From: CADEEN01 sp963738425
Lineage (GTDB): Bacteria > Pseudomonadota > Gammaproteobacteria > Burkholderiales > Burkholderiaceae_C
Assembly: GCA_963738425.1 (NCBI GenBank)
Contig: CAVTWT010000025.1
Location: forward strand, 161,672 to 225,671
Length of the DNA: 64,000 nucleotides
Direction: 5' to 3'
The position numbers and the translations under genes were made by a program. The notes beneath the pieces are model-generated. The model had not been told where the DNA came from. It made no database searches and was given only the letters and a program-made list of their open reading frames with translations. Positions 17,444 to 25,472 of the stretch are shown here, piece by piece (the stretch's first letter is position 1; each line of letters opens with the position of its first letter).

Positions 17444-18586
17444 TCATCGGCCGGCATGACGAAGTGAAGCCATGCGCACGCCCATCAGGCGGATGCGGCG
17501 TGAAAAATCCACTCGCTTCAGGCACAGGCCGGCAGCGTGGCGGATGGCGTCGGCCTCAGCCGTGGCGATGTCGAGCGTCAGATCGCGCGTCACGGTCTTG
17601 AAGTCGTCGAAGCGCAGCTTGATGCCGACCGTCTTGCCGAGGTAGCCCTTCTTCTGCAGATCGTGCGCGAGTTCACGCACCAGCTCGTCGAGGATGGCAC
17701 CGAGCTCGGCGCGGTCGGCCGTGGCCGACAGATCGCGGTCGAAGGTGGTCTCGCGGCTCATCGACACCGGCTCGCTCGAGGTCGACAACGGCCGCTCGTC
17801 GCGGCCGTGCGCGGCGTCGTGCAGCCAGCGGGCATAGCTGCGGCCGAAGTGCTCGGCCAGCAGCGCTTTGTCGGCCGCGGCGAGGTCGGCGATCGTCTTG
17901 ATGCCGAGCGCCGAGAGCTTCGCGCCCGCCTTCGGCCCGATGCCGTTGATGCGCCGCACCGGCAGCGGCCAGATGCGGCGCGGCAGGTCATCGTGCGTGA
18001 GCACCGTCAGGCCGTCCGGTTTGTCGAGTTCGCTGGCGATCTTGGCCAGCAGCTTGTTCGGCGTGATGCCCATCGAGCACGTCAGGCCGGTTGTCGTCCT
18101 GACGTTGTTGCGGATGTCCTGCGCGACGGCGCGCACGCCGCCGAACGGGTCGTGGCCAACGCTGTCCTGCGCGCCGGGTACGTCGCTCAGGTCGATGTAG
18201 ATCTCGTCGATGCCGCGGTCTTCGATGATCGGTGCGACTTCGGCCACCGCCGCCTTGAAGCGCCGCGAGTACAGGCGGTAGCGCTCGAAGTCGGTCGGCA
18301 GCAGCACCGCCTGCGGCGCGCGCAGCGCGGCCTTCATCAGACCCATGCCGGAGTGCACGCCGAGGTCGCGCGCCGGGTAGGTGGCGGTGGTGATGACGCC
18401 GCGGCCCTTGTAGGTGGCCAGGGTGGCAAAGCGCCGTGTGCCGTCGGCCAGCACCTCGGGCTGGGCCCGCCGGCCGCCGCCGATGACCACCGCCTCGCCC
18501 TGCAACTCGGGGTAGCGCAACAGCTCGACCGACGCATAGAACGCGTCCATGTCGAGGTGGGCGATCCAGCGGCGGGGCGGCGTCAT
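17444..18586 (-). CDS. dinB: DNA polymerase IV
   Basis: Y-family translesion polymerase, 380 aa. Catalytic carboxylates lie in HLDMDAFYASVELL (start) and DRGIDEIYIDLSDV. The helix-hairpin-helix is in RRINGIGPKAGAKLSALGI, and the little-finger domain follows. It copies past DNA lesions with low fidelity and is normally SOS-induced. I saw no obvious LexA box (CTGT-N8-ACAG) immediately upstream. Start ATG at 18586. Confidence 0.95.
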   Translation of the reverse strand: MTPPRRWIAHLDMDAFYASVELLRYPELQGEAVVIGGGRRAQPEVLADGTRRFATLATYKGRGVITTATYPARDLGVHSGMGLMKAALRAPQAVLLPTDFERYRLYSRRFKAAVAEVAPIIEDRGIDEIYIDLSDVPGAQDSVGHDPFGGVRAVAQDIRNNVRTTTGLTCSMGITPNKLLAKIASELDKPDGLTVLTHDDLPRRIWPLPVRRINGIGPKAGAKLSALGIKTIADLAAADKALLAEHFGRSYARWLHDAAHGRDERPLSTSSEPVSMSRETTFDRDLSATADRAELGAILDELVRELAHDLQKKGYLGKTVGIKLRFDDFKTVTRDLTLDIATAEADAIRHAAGLCLKRVDFSRRIRLMGVRMASLRHAGR

Positions 18587-18694
18587 GGACAGCGATTCTG
18601 CGGTGGCGCTGCTGACAGCCGGCTGCCAGCAGCGCCATCGGTACGCCGTTGCGACTCGGTTGCCATTGAAGCTGCGGTCCGGTCAGATTTCACT

Positions 18695-18722
18695 TGCAAA
18701 TGGGCAAAACGCCCATTTAAAC
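18695..18722 (+). promoter_or_regulatory. Possible promoter with an 8-bp inverted repeat in the spacer
   Basis: TTGCAA (18695-18700) could serve as -35 and TTAAAC (from 18717) as a weak -10 with a 16-bp gap. The gap contains the perfect inverted repeat AAATGGGC-AAAAC-GCCCATTT (18698-18718). It lies about 75 bp upstream of the first DUF5666 gene and downstream of nothing on this strand, so an operator is more likely than a terminator. Inferred from pattern only. Confidence 0.4.
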
Positions 18723-18796
18723 TGCAGTCATCGCAAAGGCCTCAACCCGGGGCCTGCAGCCCAGGCGCCCGGCAGGCGGCGCAGGAGAAATCTGAC

Positions 18797-20017
18797 ATGA
18801 CGACGAACACCTCCCGACAAGCCTTTGCTCTGAGCCGCCGCCGCGCGCTCGCCGTCCCGGCTGCGGCGCTGATGGCCGGCGTGCTCGGCCCGGCACTGCT
18901 GAGTGCCTGCGGCGGTGGCGGCGGCGATGACGCCGCTGCCGGCAGCACGGCGCAGAGCTACACCAGTGGTCCGATCAGCGGTCTGGGCTCGATCATCGTC
19001 GGCGGTGTGCGCTTCGAGGACAACAGCGCCCGCGTCGAAGACGACGACGATGGCAGCTCACGCAGCCGCAGTGTGCTCAAGCTGGGCATGGTGGTCGAGG
19101 TCAGTTCCTCGTCGATCGACGACAGCACTGGCCGCGCGGTGGCTGGCCTGATTCGCTTCGGCAGTGAGATCAAGGGGCCGGTGGCGTCGATCGACAGCGC
19201 TGCGCAAACGCTCCGTGTGCTCGACCAGACGGTCGAGGTGCGCGCCGAGACGGTGTTCGACGCCGCCCTGGTGGGGGGCTTCTCCGCTCTGGCGGTGAAC
19301 CAGATCCTCGAAATCCACGCCTTGTTCGACAGCGCCACCGGGCACTACCTGGCAACACGCATCGAACTCGAGGATAGCGCCGACAACTACCGCCTGCGCG
19401 GCCGGGTCAGCGCACTGGACAGCACCAACAAGGTCTTCCAGATCGGCGATGCGGTCATCAACTACGGCGGCGTGCCGGCGGGCGAGCTGCCCAGCAACTT
19501 CGCCGAGGGCCAGCGCGTGCGCGTGCGCCTGCAAACCGCGCAGGTCAATGGGCAGTGGGTGGCGATCTCGGTGCGCACGGGTGTGCGCCGCGTCGATGAC
19601 ATCAACGATGCCCGCATCCGCGGCTTCGTCAATGGCTTCGTCTCGGAAACACAGTTCCAGGTCAATGGCATCGCTGTCGACGCTGCTGCGGCACGCATCG
19701 AGGGCACTGTGCGCGATGGCGCGCTGGTCGAGGTGCGCGGCAGCGTCAGCAATGGCACGCTGGTGGCTTCGCGCGTCAAGGTCATCGACCGCCTGGGCGA
19801 TGAGATCAAGCGTTTCGAACTGCACGGCAACGTGAGCGCGCTGGACACCGTTGCACAGACCTTCATGCTGCGCGAGATCAGGATCAACTATTCGCGCGTC
19901 GTTGAGTGGAAGGACGGTGGTGTGGCCGATCTGGCGGACGGCAAGGCGGTGGAGGTCAAGGGCCTGTGGGCCGAAGACCGCAGCGTCATGTTCGCCGCGG
20001 TGATCGAGTTCGAGTGA
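18797..20017 (+). CDS. DUF5666 repeat lipoprotein
   Basis: 406 aa. A long signal sequence with an arginine cluster (LSRRRALAVPAAALMAGVLG) ends in the lipobox LLSACGGGGG, so a lipid-anchored periplasmic protein is expected; the SRRR before the hydrophobic core also resembles a Tat signal. The mature part is a chain of DUF5666-type beta modules: ISGLGSIIVGGVRFEDNSA, then several copies of a fold marked by phrases such as RIRGFVNGFVSETQFQVNGI and LRGRVSALDSTNKVFQIG. Function unknown. Start at ATG 18797 with AGGAGAAA upstream. A paralogue lies two genes on. Confidence 0.85.
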   Translation: MTTNTSRQAFALSRRRALAVPAAALMAGVLGPALLSACGGGGGDDAAAGSTAQSYTSGPISGLGSIIVGGVRFEDNSARVEDDDDGSSRSRSVLKLGMVVEVSSSSIDDSTGRAVAGLIRFGSEIKGPVASIDSAAQTLRVLDQTVEVRAETVFDAALVGGFSALAVNQILEIHALFDSATGHYLATRIELEDSADNYRLRGRVSALDSTNKVFQIGDAVINYGGVPAGELPSNFAEGQRVRVRLQTAQVNGQWVAISVRTGVRRVDDINDARIRGFVNGFVSETQFQVNGIAVDAAAARIEGTVRDGALVEVRGSVSNGTLVASRVKVIDRLGDEIKRFELHGNVSALDTVAQTFMLREIRINYSRVVEWKDGGVADLADGKAVEVKGLWAEDRSVMFAAVIEFE

Positions 20018-20047
20018 TCTAGCGCCAACAGGCCCTAGCATCCCCGC

Positions 20048-20971
20048 ATGGCCGAACCGTCAGCCGACGCGCCCGATCCCAACGCGGCCTTGCAGGCCGC
20101 GTTGGCGCGTCTGCTCGCGCCGCTGGCGCAACTGGCGGTGGCCCGCGGCGTGCCGTTCGCGGTCGTCGACGAAATGATGCGGGCGGCCTTCGTCAGTACC
20201 GCGCACGCGGCGCACCCCGGCTTGCCCGAGCACCGGCGGGCCAGCCGCGTCAGTGCGGCCACCGGGCTGAACCGGCGTGAGGTCAACCGCCTGCTCGATC
20301 AGCAACACGCCGCTGCGCGCCAAGGCAAGCCGGCGGCGACACCGCGCTCACCCGCAGCGATGGTGTTCGCGCACTGGCGCGCCAGCAGCGCCTACCGCAC
20401 GCGTGCCGGCGCGCCACGCGTGCTGCCCCGCACCGGCGCGCCGCCGAGTTTCGAGTCGCTGGCGCAGGAGGTCACGCGCGATGTGCATCCGCGCGCCCTG
20501 CTCGAAGAGTTGTTGCGCCTGAACCTGGCCACCCATGACGAAGCGCGCGACACCGTGGCCCTGGTCAAGGACAACTTCGTGCCGCGCGGCGACGCCGAGC
20601 GCATGGTGCAGTGGCTGGGCGCGAACGTCGGCGACCATCTGGCCGGCGCCGTGGCCAATGTGATGGGGCGCGAACCCGCTCATCCCGAGCAAGCCATCGC
20701 TGCCGAGGGCTTGAGCGCCGCGTCAGTGGCGCAGGTGCGGCCACTGCTGCACGCGCACTGGCAGCGCCTGACTGAAGAGATGGTGCCGCTGCTCGAGCGC
20801 TTGATCGAGCAAGACGCCGCGCGCACCGACCCTGACAACCCGAACACGCACCGCGTGCGTTTCGGCCTTTACGGTTTCGATACCGCGCCTGCGTCTACCC
20901 CGCCGCAGGAGGCGCCGAAGGCAAGTCCGCCCCGGCGCGCACGCAAGACTTCCGGGAAAACCAACTCATGA
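20048..20971 (+). CDS. DUF6502 family protein
   Basis: 307 aa, soluble, no signal peptide. The N-terminus (LARLLAPLAQLAVARGVPFAVVDEMMRAAFV) and the following helix-turn-helix-like SRVSAATGLNRREVNRLLDQ match DUF6502, which suggests a DNA-binding or regulatory protein of undefined role. The C-terminal tail is Pro/Lys/Arg-rich. It sits between two DUF5666 lipoprotein genes and overlaps the second by 4 nt (ATGA), so it may regulate or accompany them. Confidence 0.8.
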   Translation: MAEPSADAPDPNAALQAALARLLAPLAQLAVARGVPFAVVDEMMRAAFVSTAHAAHPGLPEHRRASRVSAATGLNRREVNRLLDQQHAAARQGKPAATPRSPAAMVFAHWRASSAYRTRAGAPRVLPRTGAPPSFESLAQEVTRDVHPRALLEELLRLNLATHDEARDTVALVKDNFVPRGDAERMVQWLGANVGDHLAGAVANVMGREPAHPEQAIAAEGLSAASVAQVRPLLHAHWQRLTEEMVPLLERLIEQDAARTDPDNPNTHRVRFGLYGFDTAPASTPPQEAPKASPPRRARKTSGKTNS

Positions 20972-22158
20972 AATCCTCGTTTCATCGCCTTTTGTCCCTG
21001 TGGCGCGCACTCGCGGTGGCGCTGATGCTTGCAGCGTGCGGCGGCGGCGTCGAGACCGGTGGCACCGGCGCCACTGGTGGCTCGTACGTCGAGGGGCCGA
21101 TCACGGGTTTCGGCTCGATCATCGTCGGCGGCGTGCGCTTCGACGACAGCAGCGCGCGCGTCGAAGACGGCGACGGCGGCGGCCGCAGCCGCGACGACTT
21201 GCGCCTGGGCATGCGCGTCGAGGTCGAGAGCGGCGCCATCAGCGACGACGGCAGCGGCGGCCGTGCGGCCATCGCCACGCGGGTGCGCTTTGCCAGCGAC
21301 CTCATCGGGCCGGTGACCGCTGCCGACGCGAACGGCTTGCTGATTGCCGTGCTCGGCCAGGCCGTGCGCGTGACGCAGGCCACAGTCGTCGATGGTGCGC
21401 TGGGTGGCGCGGGGTCGCTCGTCGTCGGCGACATCGTCGAAGTCCACGGGTTCATCGACCCCGGTGCCCTGATCGACCGCTACGTGGCCACTCGCATCGA
21501 GCGCCGCAGCGCCACACCCGCGGCCTTCCGCGTGCGCGGCCTGGTGCGCGACCTGGCAGCGGTGCCGCCGACCTTGCGCATCGGTGCGCAGACCTTCGAT
21601 CTGGCGGCTACTGGCGTGCCGGCGGGCCTGGCGAACGGCCAGATCGTGCGCCTGACGGTGGCCACATCGCAAGTGGCCGGGCGCTGGCCCGTGACGGCCA
21701 TTGCCGCAGAAACGCGCCGCCTCGATGACCGCGATGAAGCCGAAGTCGAAGGTCTGATCACGTCGCTCACCAGCACCACGCGCTTTGCCGTCAACGGTGT
21801 CAACGTCGATGCCAGCGGTGCGAACTTCGTGGATGGCACCGCCGGAATCGTCCCCGGCGCTCGCGTCAAGGTGCGCGGCCGCAGCGTTGGCGGAGAACTG
21901 ATCGCAGCCACCGTCGATTTGCGCAGCGACGATGATGCCTTCAACGATGGTGTGGACCTTCGCGACGCGATCACCGGCTTGAACACGACGCTGAAGACAT
22001 TCCAGGTGCGCGACGTCACCGTGTTCTATGGCGCCTCGCCGCGCTACGACAACGGCACCGAGGCCGATCTCGCCGATGGCCGACGCGTGCGGGTTCGCGG
22101 GCTCTTGTCGTCGGACCGGACGCGCGCCGTGGCGACACGCATCGAGTTCGAGAGCTGA
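20968..22158 (+). CDS. DUF5666 repeat lipoprotein, paralogue
   Basis: 396 aa, clearly related to the protein two genes upstream: lipobox LMLAACGGG, then SYVEGPITGFGSIIVGGVRFDDSSARVED, almost the same as the first paralogue. The remainder is repeated DUF5666-like beta modules (RVRGLVRDLAAVPPTLRIG; EVEGLITSLTSTTRFAVNGV). Unlike the first, its signal lacks the RRR cluster. Translation is coupled to the DUF6502 gene. Ends 3 bp before the convergent spoT stop. Confidence 0.85.
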   Translation: MKSSFHRLLSLWRALAVALMLAACGGGVETGGTGATGGSYVEGPITGFGSIIVGGVRFDDSSARVEDGDGGGRSRDDLRLGMRVEVESGAISDDGSGGRAAIATRVRFASDLIGPVTAADANGLLIAVLGQAVRVTQATVVDGALGGAGSLVVGDIVEVHGFIDPGALIDRYVATRIERRSATPAAFRVRGLVRDLAAVPPTLRIGAQTFDLAATGVPAGLANGQIVRLTVATSQVAGRWPVTAIAAETRRLDDRDEAEVEGLITSLTSTTRFAVNGVNVDASGANFVDGTAGIVPGARVKVRGRSVGGELIAATVDLRSDDDAFNDGVDLRDAITGLNTTLKTFQVRDVTVFYGASPRYDNGTEADLADGRRVRVRGLLSSDRTRAVATRIEFES

Positions 22159-22161
22159 AGG

Positions 22162-24447
22162 TCAGCCCTTGACGCGGGCCACGCGCAGCACCGCGGGTGC
22201 CCGCCTCAACGTGCGCAGCGCATCGGCCAGGTGCTGGCGGTCGCGCACGGCCAGCGTCAGCTTCAGCTCGGTGGTCTCGGCGGCGCGCTCGCTGCCCATG
22301 TCGATGTGCGTGATGTCGGTCTCGGTCGCGCTGACGGCGGTGGCGACCCGGGCCAGCACGCCCTTGCCGTTTTGCACCAGCACGTTGACCTGGGCGTCGA
22401 AGGCGCGCACCGGCTGCTCGGCCCATTCGACCGGCAACCAGCGCTCGCTGTCGCGCTCGAACAATCGTTTGGCCACGGAGCATTCGGCGCTGTGCACTGT
22501 CAGTCCTTCGCCGCGGCCGAGGTAGCCGACGATCTCGTCGCCGGGGATCGGATGGCAGCAGGCGGCGAGCTGGATCGACGCGCCTTCGCTGCCATCAATG
22601 ACGACATGACCCTGGTGCGGCACGGGGTCGGCGTCGGCGCCGAAGTGACGCATCGACAGCGTCACGGCGTCGGGCTTGTCGCCGCCGCGCTCGGCGACCA
22701 GGTGCGCCAGGCGCTTGGCGACGATCGAGGCGATCTTGCGGCCGACGCCGATGTCGACCATCAACTCGCCGCGGTTGCGGTTGCCACTCCAGCGCGTGAG
22801 GTGCTGCCAGACCTGCACGGCCGCTTCGTCGTTGGGGTCGGACGACGGCATCAGCAGGCCTTCGCTGCGCAGACTCTGCGCGAGCAGCCGCTCGCCGAGG
22901 GCGCGCGACTCCTCGTGCTCCATCGTCTTCAGGTGGTGGCGGATCTTCGCGCGCGCGCGGCCGGTGCGAACGAAGTTGAGCCACGCCGGGTTCGGCCGCG
23001 CGCCGGGTGCGGTCGTGATCGCCACCACGTCGCCGCTTTTCAGCTCGGTGCGCAGGGCCACCGCCTCGCCGTTGACCGACGCCGCAACACAATGGTCGCC
23101 GACGTCGGAGTGGATGGCGTAGGCAAAGTCCACCGGCGTCGCACCGCGCGGCAACGACAGGATCTGCGACTTCGGCGTGAACACATAAACCGCCTCGGGG
23201 TAGAGGTCGATCTTGACGTGCTCGAGGAATTCAGCGGCGTCGCGCGTGTCGTCCTGGATGTCGATCAGGCTCTTCAGCACCGTCGCACCGAGGCGCTGCG
23301 CGTCGGCGCCGTGACCGTTGCTGCCCTTGGTCTTGTACATCCAGTGCGCCGCGATGCCGGCCTCGGCCACGGCGTGCATGGGCTCCGTGCGGATCTGGAA
23401 TTCGACCGCGGTGCCGAGTGGGCTCACCAGCGTCGTGTGCAGCGACTGATAGCCATTGGCCTTGGGGATCGCGATGTAGTCCTTGAAGCGGCCCGGCATC
23501 GGCTTGAAGAGCTGGTGCAGCACACCGAGCGCGACATAACAATCCGAGATCTGCGGCACGACGACGCGAAAGCCGAACAGGTCATTGACGCTGGCAAACG
23601 GTTGGTGCTTGTCGCGCATCTTGCGAAAGATCGAATAAACCGTCTTCTCACGGCCGAAGACCTGCGCTTTCAGCTTGGCGGCGCCGAACGCTTTCTCCAC
23701 GTCCTTCTGCACGCGCTCGACAATGTCGCGCCGCGTGCCGCGCGCTCGCGTCAGCGCCTTGGCCAGCGCGGCATGCCGCCACGGATAGACCTGCGCGAAC
23801 GACAGTTCCTGCAGTTCGCGGTAAATCTGGTTCAGGCCAAGGCGGTGGGCGATCGGCGCGTAGATGTCGAGCGTGTCCCGGGCGATGCGGCCACGCTTGT
23901 CGGCCGTCATGGCCGACAGCGTGCGCATGTTGTGCAGCCGGTCGGCGAGCTTGACGAGGATGACGCGCACGTCGCGCGCCATGGCCAGCAGCATCTTGCG
24001 GAACGACTCGGCCTGCGACTCCTCGCGTGTCGAGAAGTGCAATTTGTCGAGTTTGGTCAAGCCATCGACGAGTTCTGCCGTCGGTGCGCCGAAGCGTTGG
24101 ATCAGTTCGGGCTTGGTGACGCCGCAGTCTTCCATCGCGTCGTGCATCAGCGCCGCCATCACGGCCTGCACGTCGAGCTTCCAATCGGCCACGAGACCGG
24201 CCACGGCGATCGGATGCGTGATGTAGGCCTGCCCGCTGGCGCGAAATTGGCCGAGGTGGGCTTCGTCGGCGAACTTGTAGGCCTCACGGACCTGCTTCAA
24301 TTCGGCCTTCGACAGGTAGCTGAGTTTCTCCGTCAGCGCAGCGAAGTCATTGGCTTCGGCGCGCGGCACGGCAGCGGCCGGACGCTCGCGTGCAGTTTGC
24401 AGCAGCGCGCTTGGCAGCAGGTCGGCGGCGAAGGATCGAATGCCCAC
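22162..24447 (-). CDS. spoT: Bifunctional (p)ppGpp synthetase/hydrolase
   Basis: RelA/SpoT homologue of 761 aa that makes and degrades the stringent-response alarmone. The HD hydrolase domain is intact (ALMHDAMEDCG), the synthetase domain shows KMRDKHQPFASVNDLFGFRV, a TGS domain follows (VYVFTPKSQILSLPRGATPVDFAY), and an ACT domain closes the protein. GTG at 24447 is chosen because GGGAG lies 9 nt upstream and because the open frame further 5' runs into a hairpin. Order rpoZ-spoT is conserved in proteobacteria. Confidence 0.94.
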   Translation of the reverse strand: MGIRSFAADLLPSALLQTARERPAAAVPRAEANDFAALTEKLSYLSKAELKQVREAYKFADEAHLGQFRASGQAYITHPIAVAGLVADWKLDVQAVMAALMHDAMEDCGVTKPELIQRFGAPTAELVDGLTKLDKLHFSTREESQAESFRKMLLAMARDVRVILVKLADRLHNMRTLSAMTADKRGRIARDTLDIYAPIAHRLGLNQIYRELQELSFAQVYPWRHAALAKALTRARGTRRDIVERVQKDVEKAFGAAKLKAQVFGREKTVYSIFRKMRDKHQPFASVNDLFGFRVVVPQISDCYVALGVLHQLFKPMPGRFKDYIAIPKANGYQSLHTTLVSPLGTAVEFQIRTEPMHAVAEAGIAAHWMYKTKGSNGHGADAQRLGATVLKSLIDIQDDTRDAAEFLEHVKIDLYPEAVYVFTPKSQILSLPRGATPVDFAYAIHSDVGDHCVAASVNGEAVALRTELKSGDVVAITTAPGARPNPAWLNFVRTGRARAKIRHHLKTMEHEESRALGERLLAQSLRSEGLLMPSSDPNDEAAVQVWQHLTRWSGNRNRGELMVDIGVGRKIASIVAKRLAHLVAERGGDKPDAVTLSMRHFGADADPVPHQGHVVIDGSEGASIQLAACCHPIPGDEIVGYLGRGEGLTVHSAECSVAKRLFERDSERWLPVEWAEQPVRAFDAQVNVLVQNGKGVLARVATAVSATETDITHIDMGSERAAETTELKLTLAVRDRQHLADALRTLRRAPAVLRVARVKG

Positions 24448-24472
24448 GGCCCAATACTCCCATAAACGCGAA

Positions 24473-24492
24473 GGGCGCTCCGAAGAGCGCCC
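24473..24492 (-). terminator. UUCG-loop hairpin in the spoT leader
   Basis: On the minus strand GGGCGCTC-TTCG-GAGCGCCC forms a perfect 8-bp stem with a stable UUCG tetraloop, followed by TTCGCGTTT. It lies 26 nt upstream of the spoT start and directly behind a near-identical hairpin. Confidence 0.6.
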
Positions 24493-24502
24493 ATTCAAAT
24501 GG

Positions 24503-24526
24503 AAAGGCGCCCCGAAGAGCGCCTTT
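24503..24526 (-). terminator. UUCG-loop terminator behind rpoZ
   Basis: On the minus strand AAAGGCGCTC-TTCG-GGGCGCCTTT forms a 10-bp stem (one G-T pair) capped by a UUCG loop, with the T-run inside the 3' arm. It follows the rpoZ stop by about 24 nt and is placed as an intrinsic terminator or attenuator between rpoZ and spoT. Confidence 0.65.
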
Positions 24527-24549
24527 GATGCAGCGTAGGCGAACAGGGC

Positions 24550-24756
24550 TTAGATCGGCACCTTGCGCAGCATCTCGATGCCGACGACACCAGCTGCGAT
24601 TTCGCGCAGTGCGGTCACGCCCGGCTTGTTGCCCCTGGACTCGACCTTGGGCGCGTGGCCCTGGCTCAGCATACGCGCACGGTAGGTGGCGGCCAACACG
24701 AGCTGGAAACGGTTGGGGATCTTGTCCAGGCAGTCTTCGACGGTGATGCGGGCCAT
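24550..24756 (-). CDS. rpoZ: DNA-directed RNA polymerase omega subunit
   Basis: 68 aa beginning MARITVEDCLDKIPNRFQLV, the near-invariant omega N-terminus, with GNKPGVTALREIAAG in the second half. Omega assists beta-prime folding and contributes to ppGpp binding by RNA polymerase, which fits its place directly upstream of spoT. The start is ATG 24756; an in-frame extension of 7 codons upstream is not conserved. gmk lies 17 bp upstream. Confidence 0.96.
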   Translation of the reverse strand: MARITVEDCLDKIPNRFQLVLAATYRARMLSQGHAPKVESRGNKPGVTALREIAAGVVGIEMLRKVPI

Positions 24757-24773
24757 GGTTTGCAGTGCTTTCG

Positions 24774-25394
24774 TCAATCGAGGTTCAGGTTCGCAAAAAC
24801 TGCGGACTTGTTGCGCCGCTGGGCGGCGTACTTCAGACGCTGCGAGTGAACAACCGTTTTCAGGTCGAAGAGCGCCGTCTCGAAGAGGGAATTGATTATA
24901 ACGAAGTCGAAATCCCGGGCGTGGGCCACTTCGTCGCGCGCATTGGCCATGCGCTGCTCGATCGTCTCGGGGTTGTCTTCACCGCGGCGCAGCAGCCGCT
25001 GCCGCAATTCGTCCCACGACGGCGGCAGGATGAAGATCAGCACAGTGTGTTCGAACAGGCGTTTGATCTGCAGGGCGCCTTGCCAGTCGATTTCGAGCAC
25101 CACGTCTTCGCCGCGCGCCAAGCGGTCCTGGATGGCCAGACGCGACGTGCCGTACAGCTTGCCGTGGACCTGCGCCCACTCGAAGAACTCGCCGCGGTCT
25201 GCCATGGCGCGGAACTCGGGTTCGTCGATGAACCAGTACTCGCGTCCATGCTGCTCCTGGCCGCGTGGTGCACGCGTGGTGTGCGAAACGGAAACAGCCA
25301 GGTGCGAGTCCAGTTCGAGCAGTGCCTTGACAAGGCTGGACTTGCCAGCGCCGCTGGGCGCTGCGACTGCGAAGAGGTTGCCGGGGGTTTCCAT
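24774..25394 (-). CDS. gmk: Guanylate kinase
   Basis: Phosphorylates GMP to GDP with ATP. 206 aa with the P-loop APSGAGKSSLV near the N-terminus, the GMP-binding SVSHTTRAPRGQEQHGREYWF, and EIDWQGALQIK. Start chosen at METPGNLF (25394); the frame extends eight codons further into an intergenic repeat. First gene of the gmk-rpoZ-spoT series. Confidence 0.95.
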   Translation of the reverse strand: METPGNLFAVAAPSGAGKSSLVKALLELDSHLAVSVSHTTRAPRGQEQHGREYWFIDEPEFRAMADRGEFFEWAQVHGKLYGTSRLAIQDRLARGEDVVLEIDWQGALQIKRLFEHTVLIFILPPSWDELRQRLLRRGEDNPETIEQRMANARDEVAHARDFDFVIINSLFETALFDLKTVVHSQRLKYAAQRRNKSAVFANLNLD

Positions 25395-25406
25395 GTCAGT
25401 GGCGCC

Positions 25407-25464
25407 GGGCCGCCCCAAGGCGCTGACGCTCCCCTCGGGGGACTCGAACGGAGTGAGCTAGGGG
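25407..25464 (-). repeat. Dispersed intergenic repeat, copy 1
   Basis: On the minus strand, between yicC and gmk: CTCACTCCGTTCGAGTCCCC then GAGGGGAGCGTCAGCG then CCTTGGGGCGGCCCGG. It matches, with substitutions and a small gap, a second copy at 42391-42447 that also lies just upstream of a gene start. The core can fold on itself (CCCCCGAGGGG). Confidence 0.6.
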
Positions 25465-25472
25465 CTTCATAT

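Noticed and set aside
18698..18718. The inverted repeat AAATGGGC-N5-GCCCATTT as a terminator
   Set aside because: No convergent or upstream plus-strand gene ends there and no T-run follows on the plus strand; a promoter/operator role is more likely.
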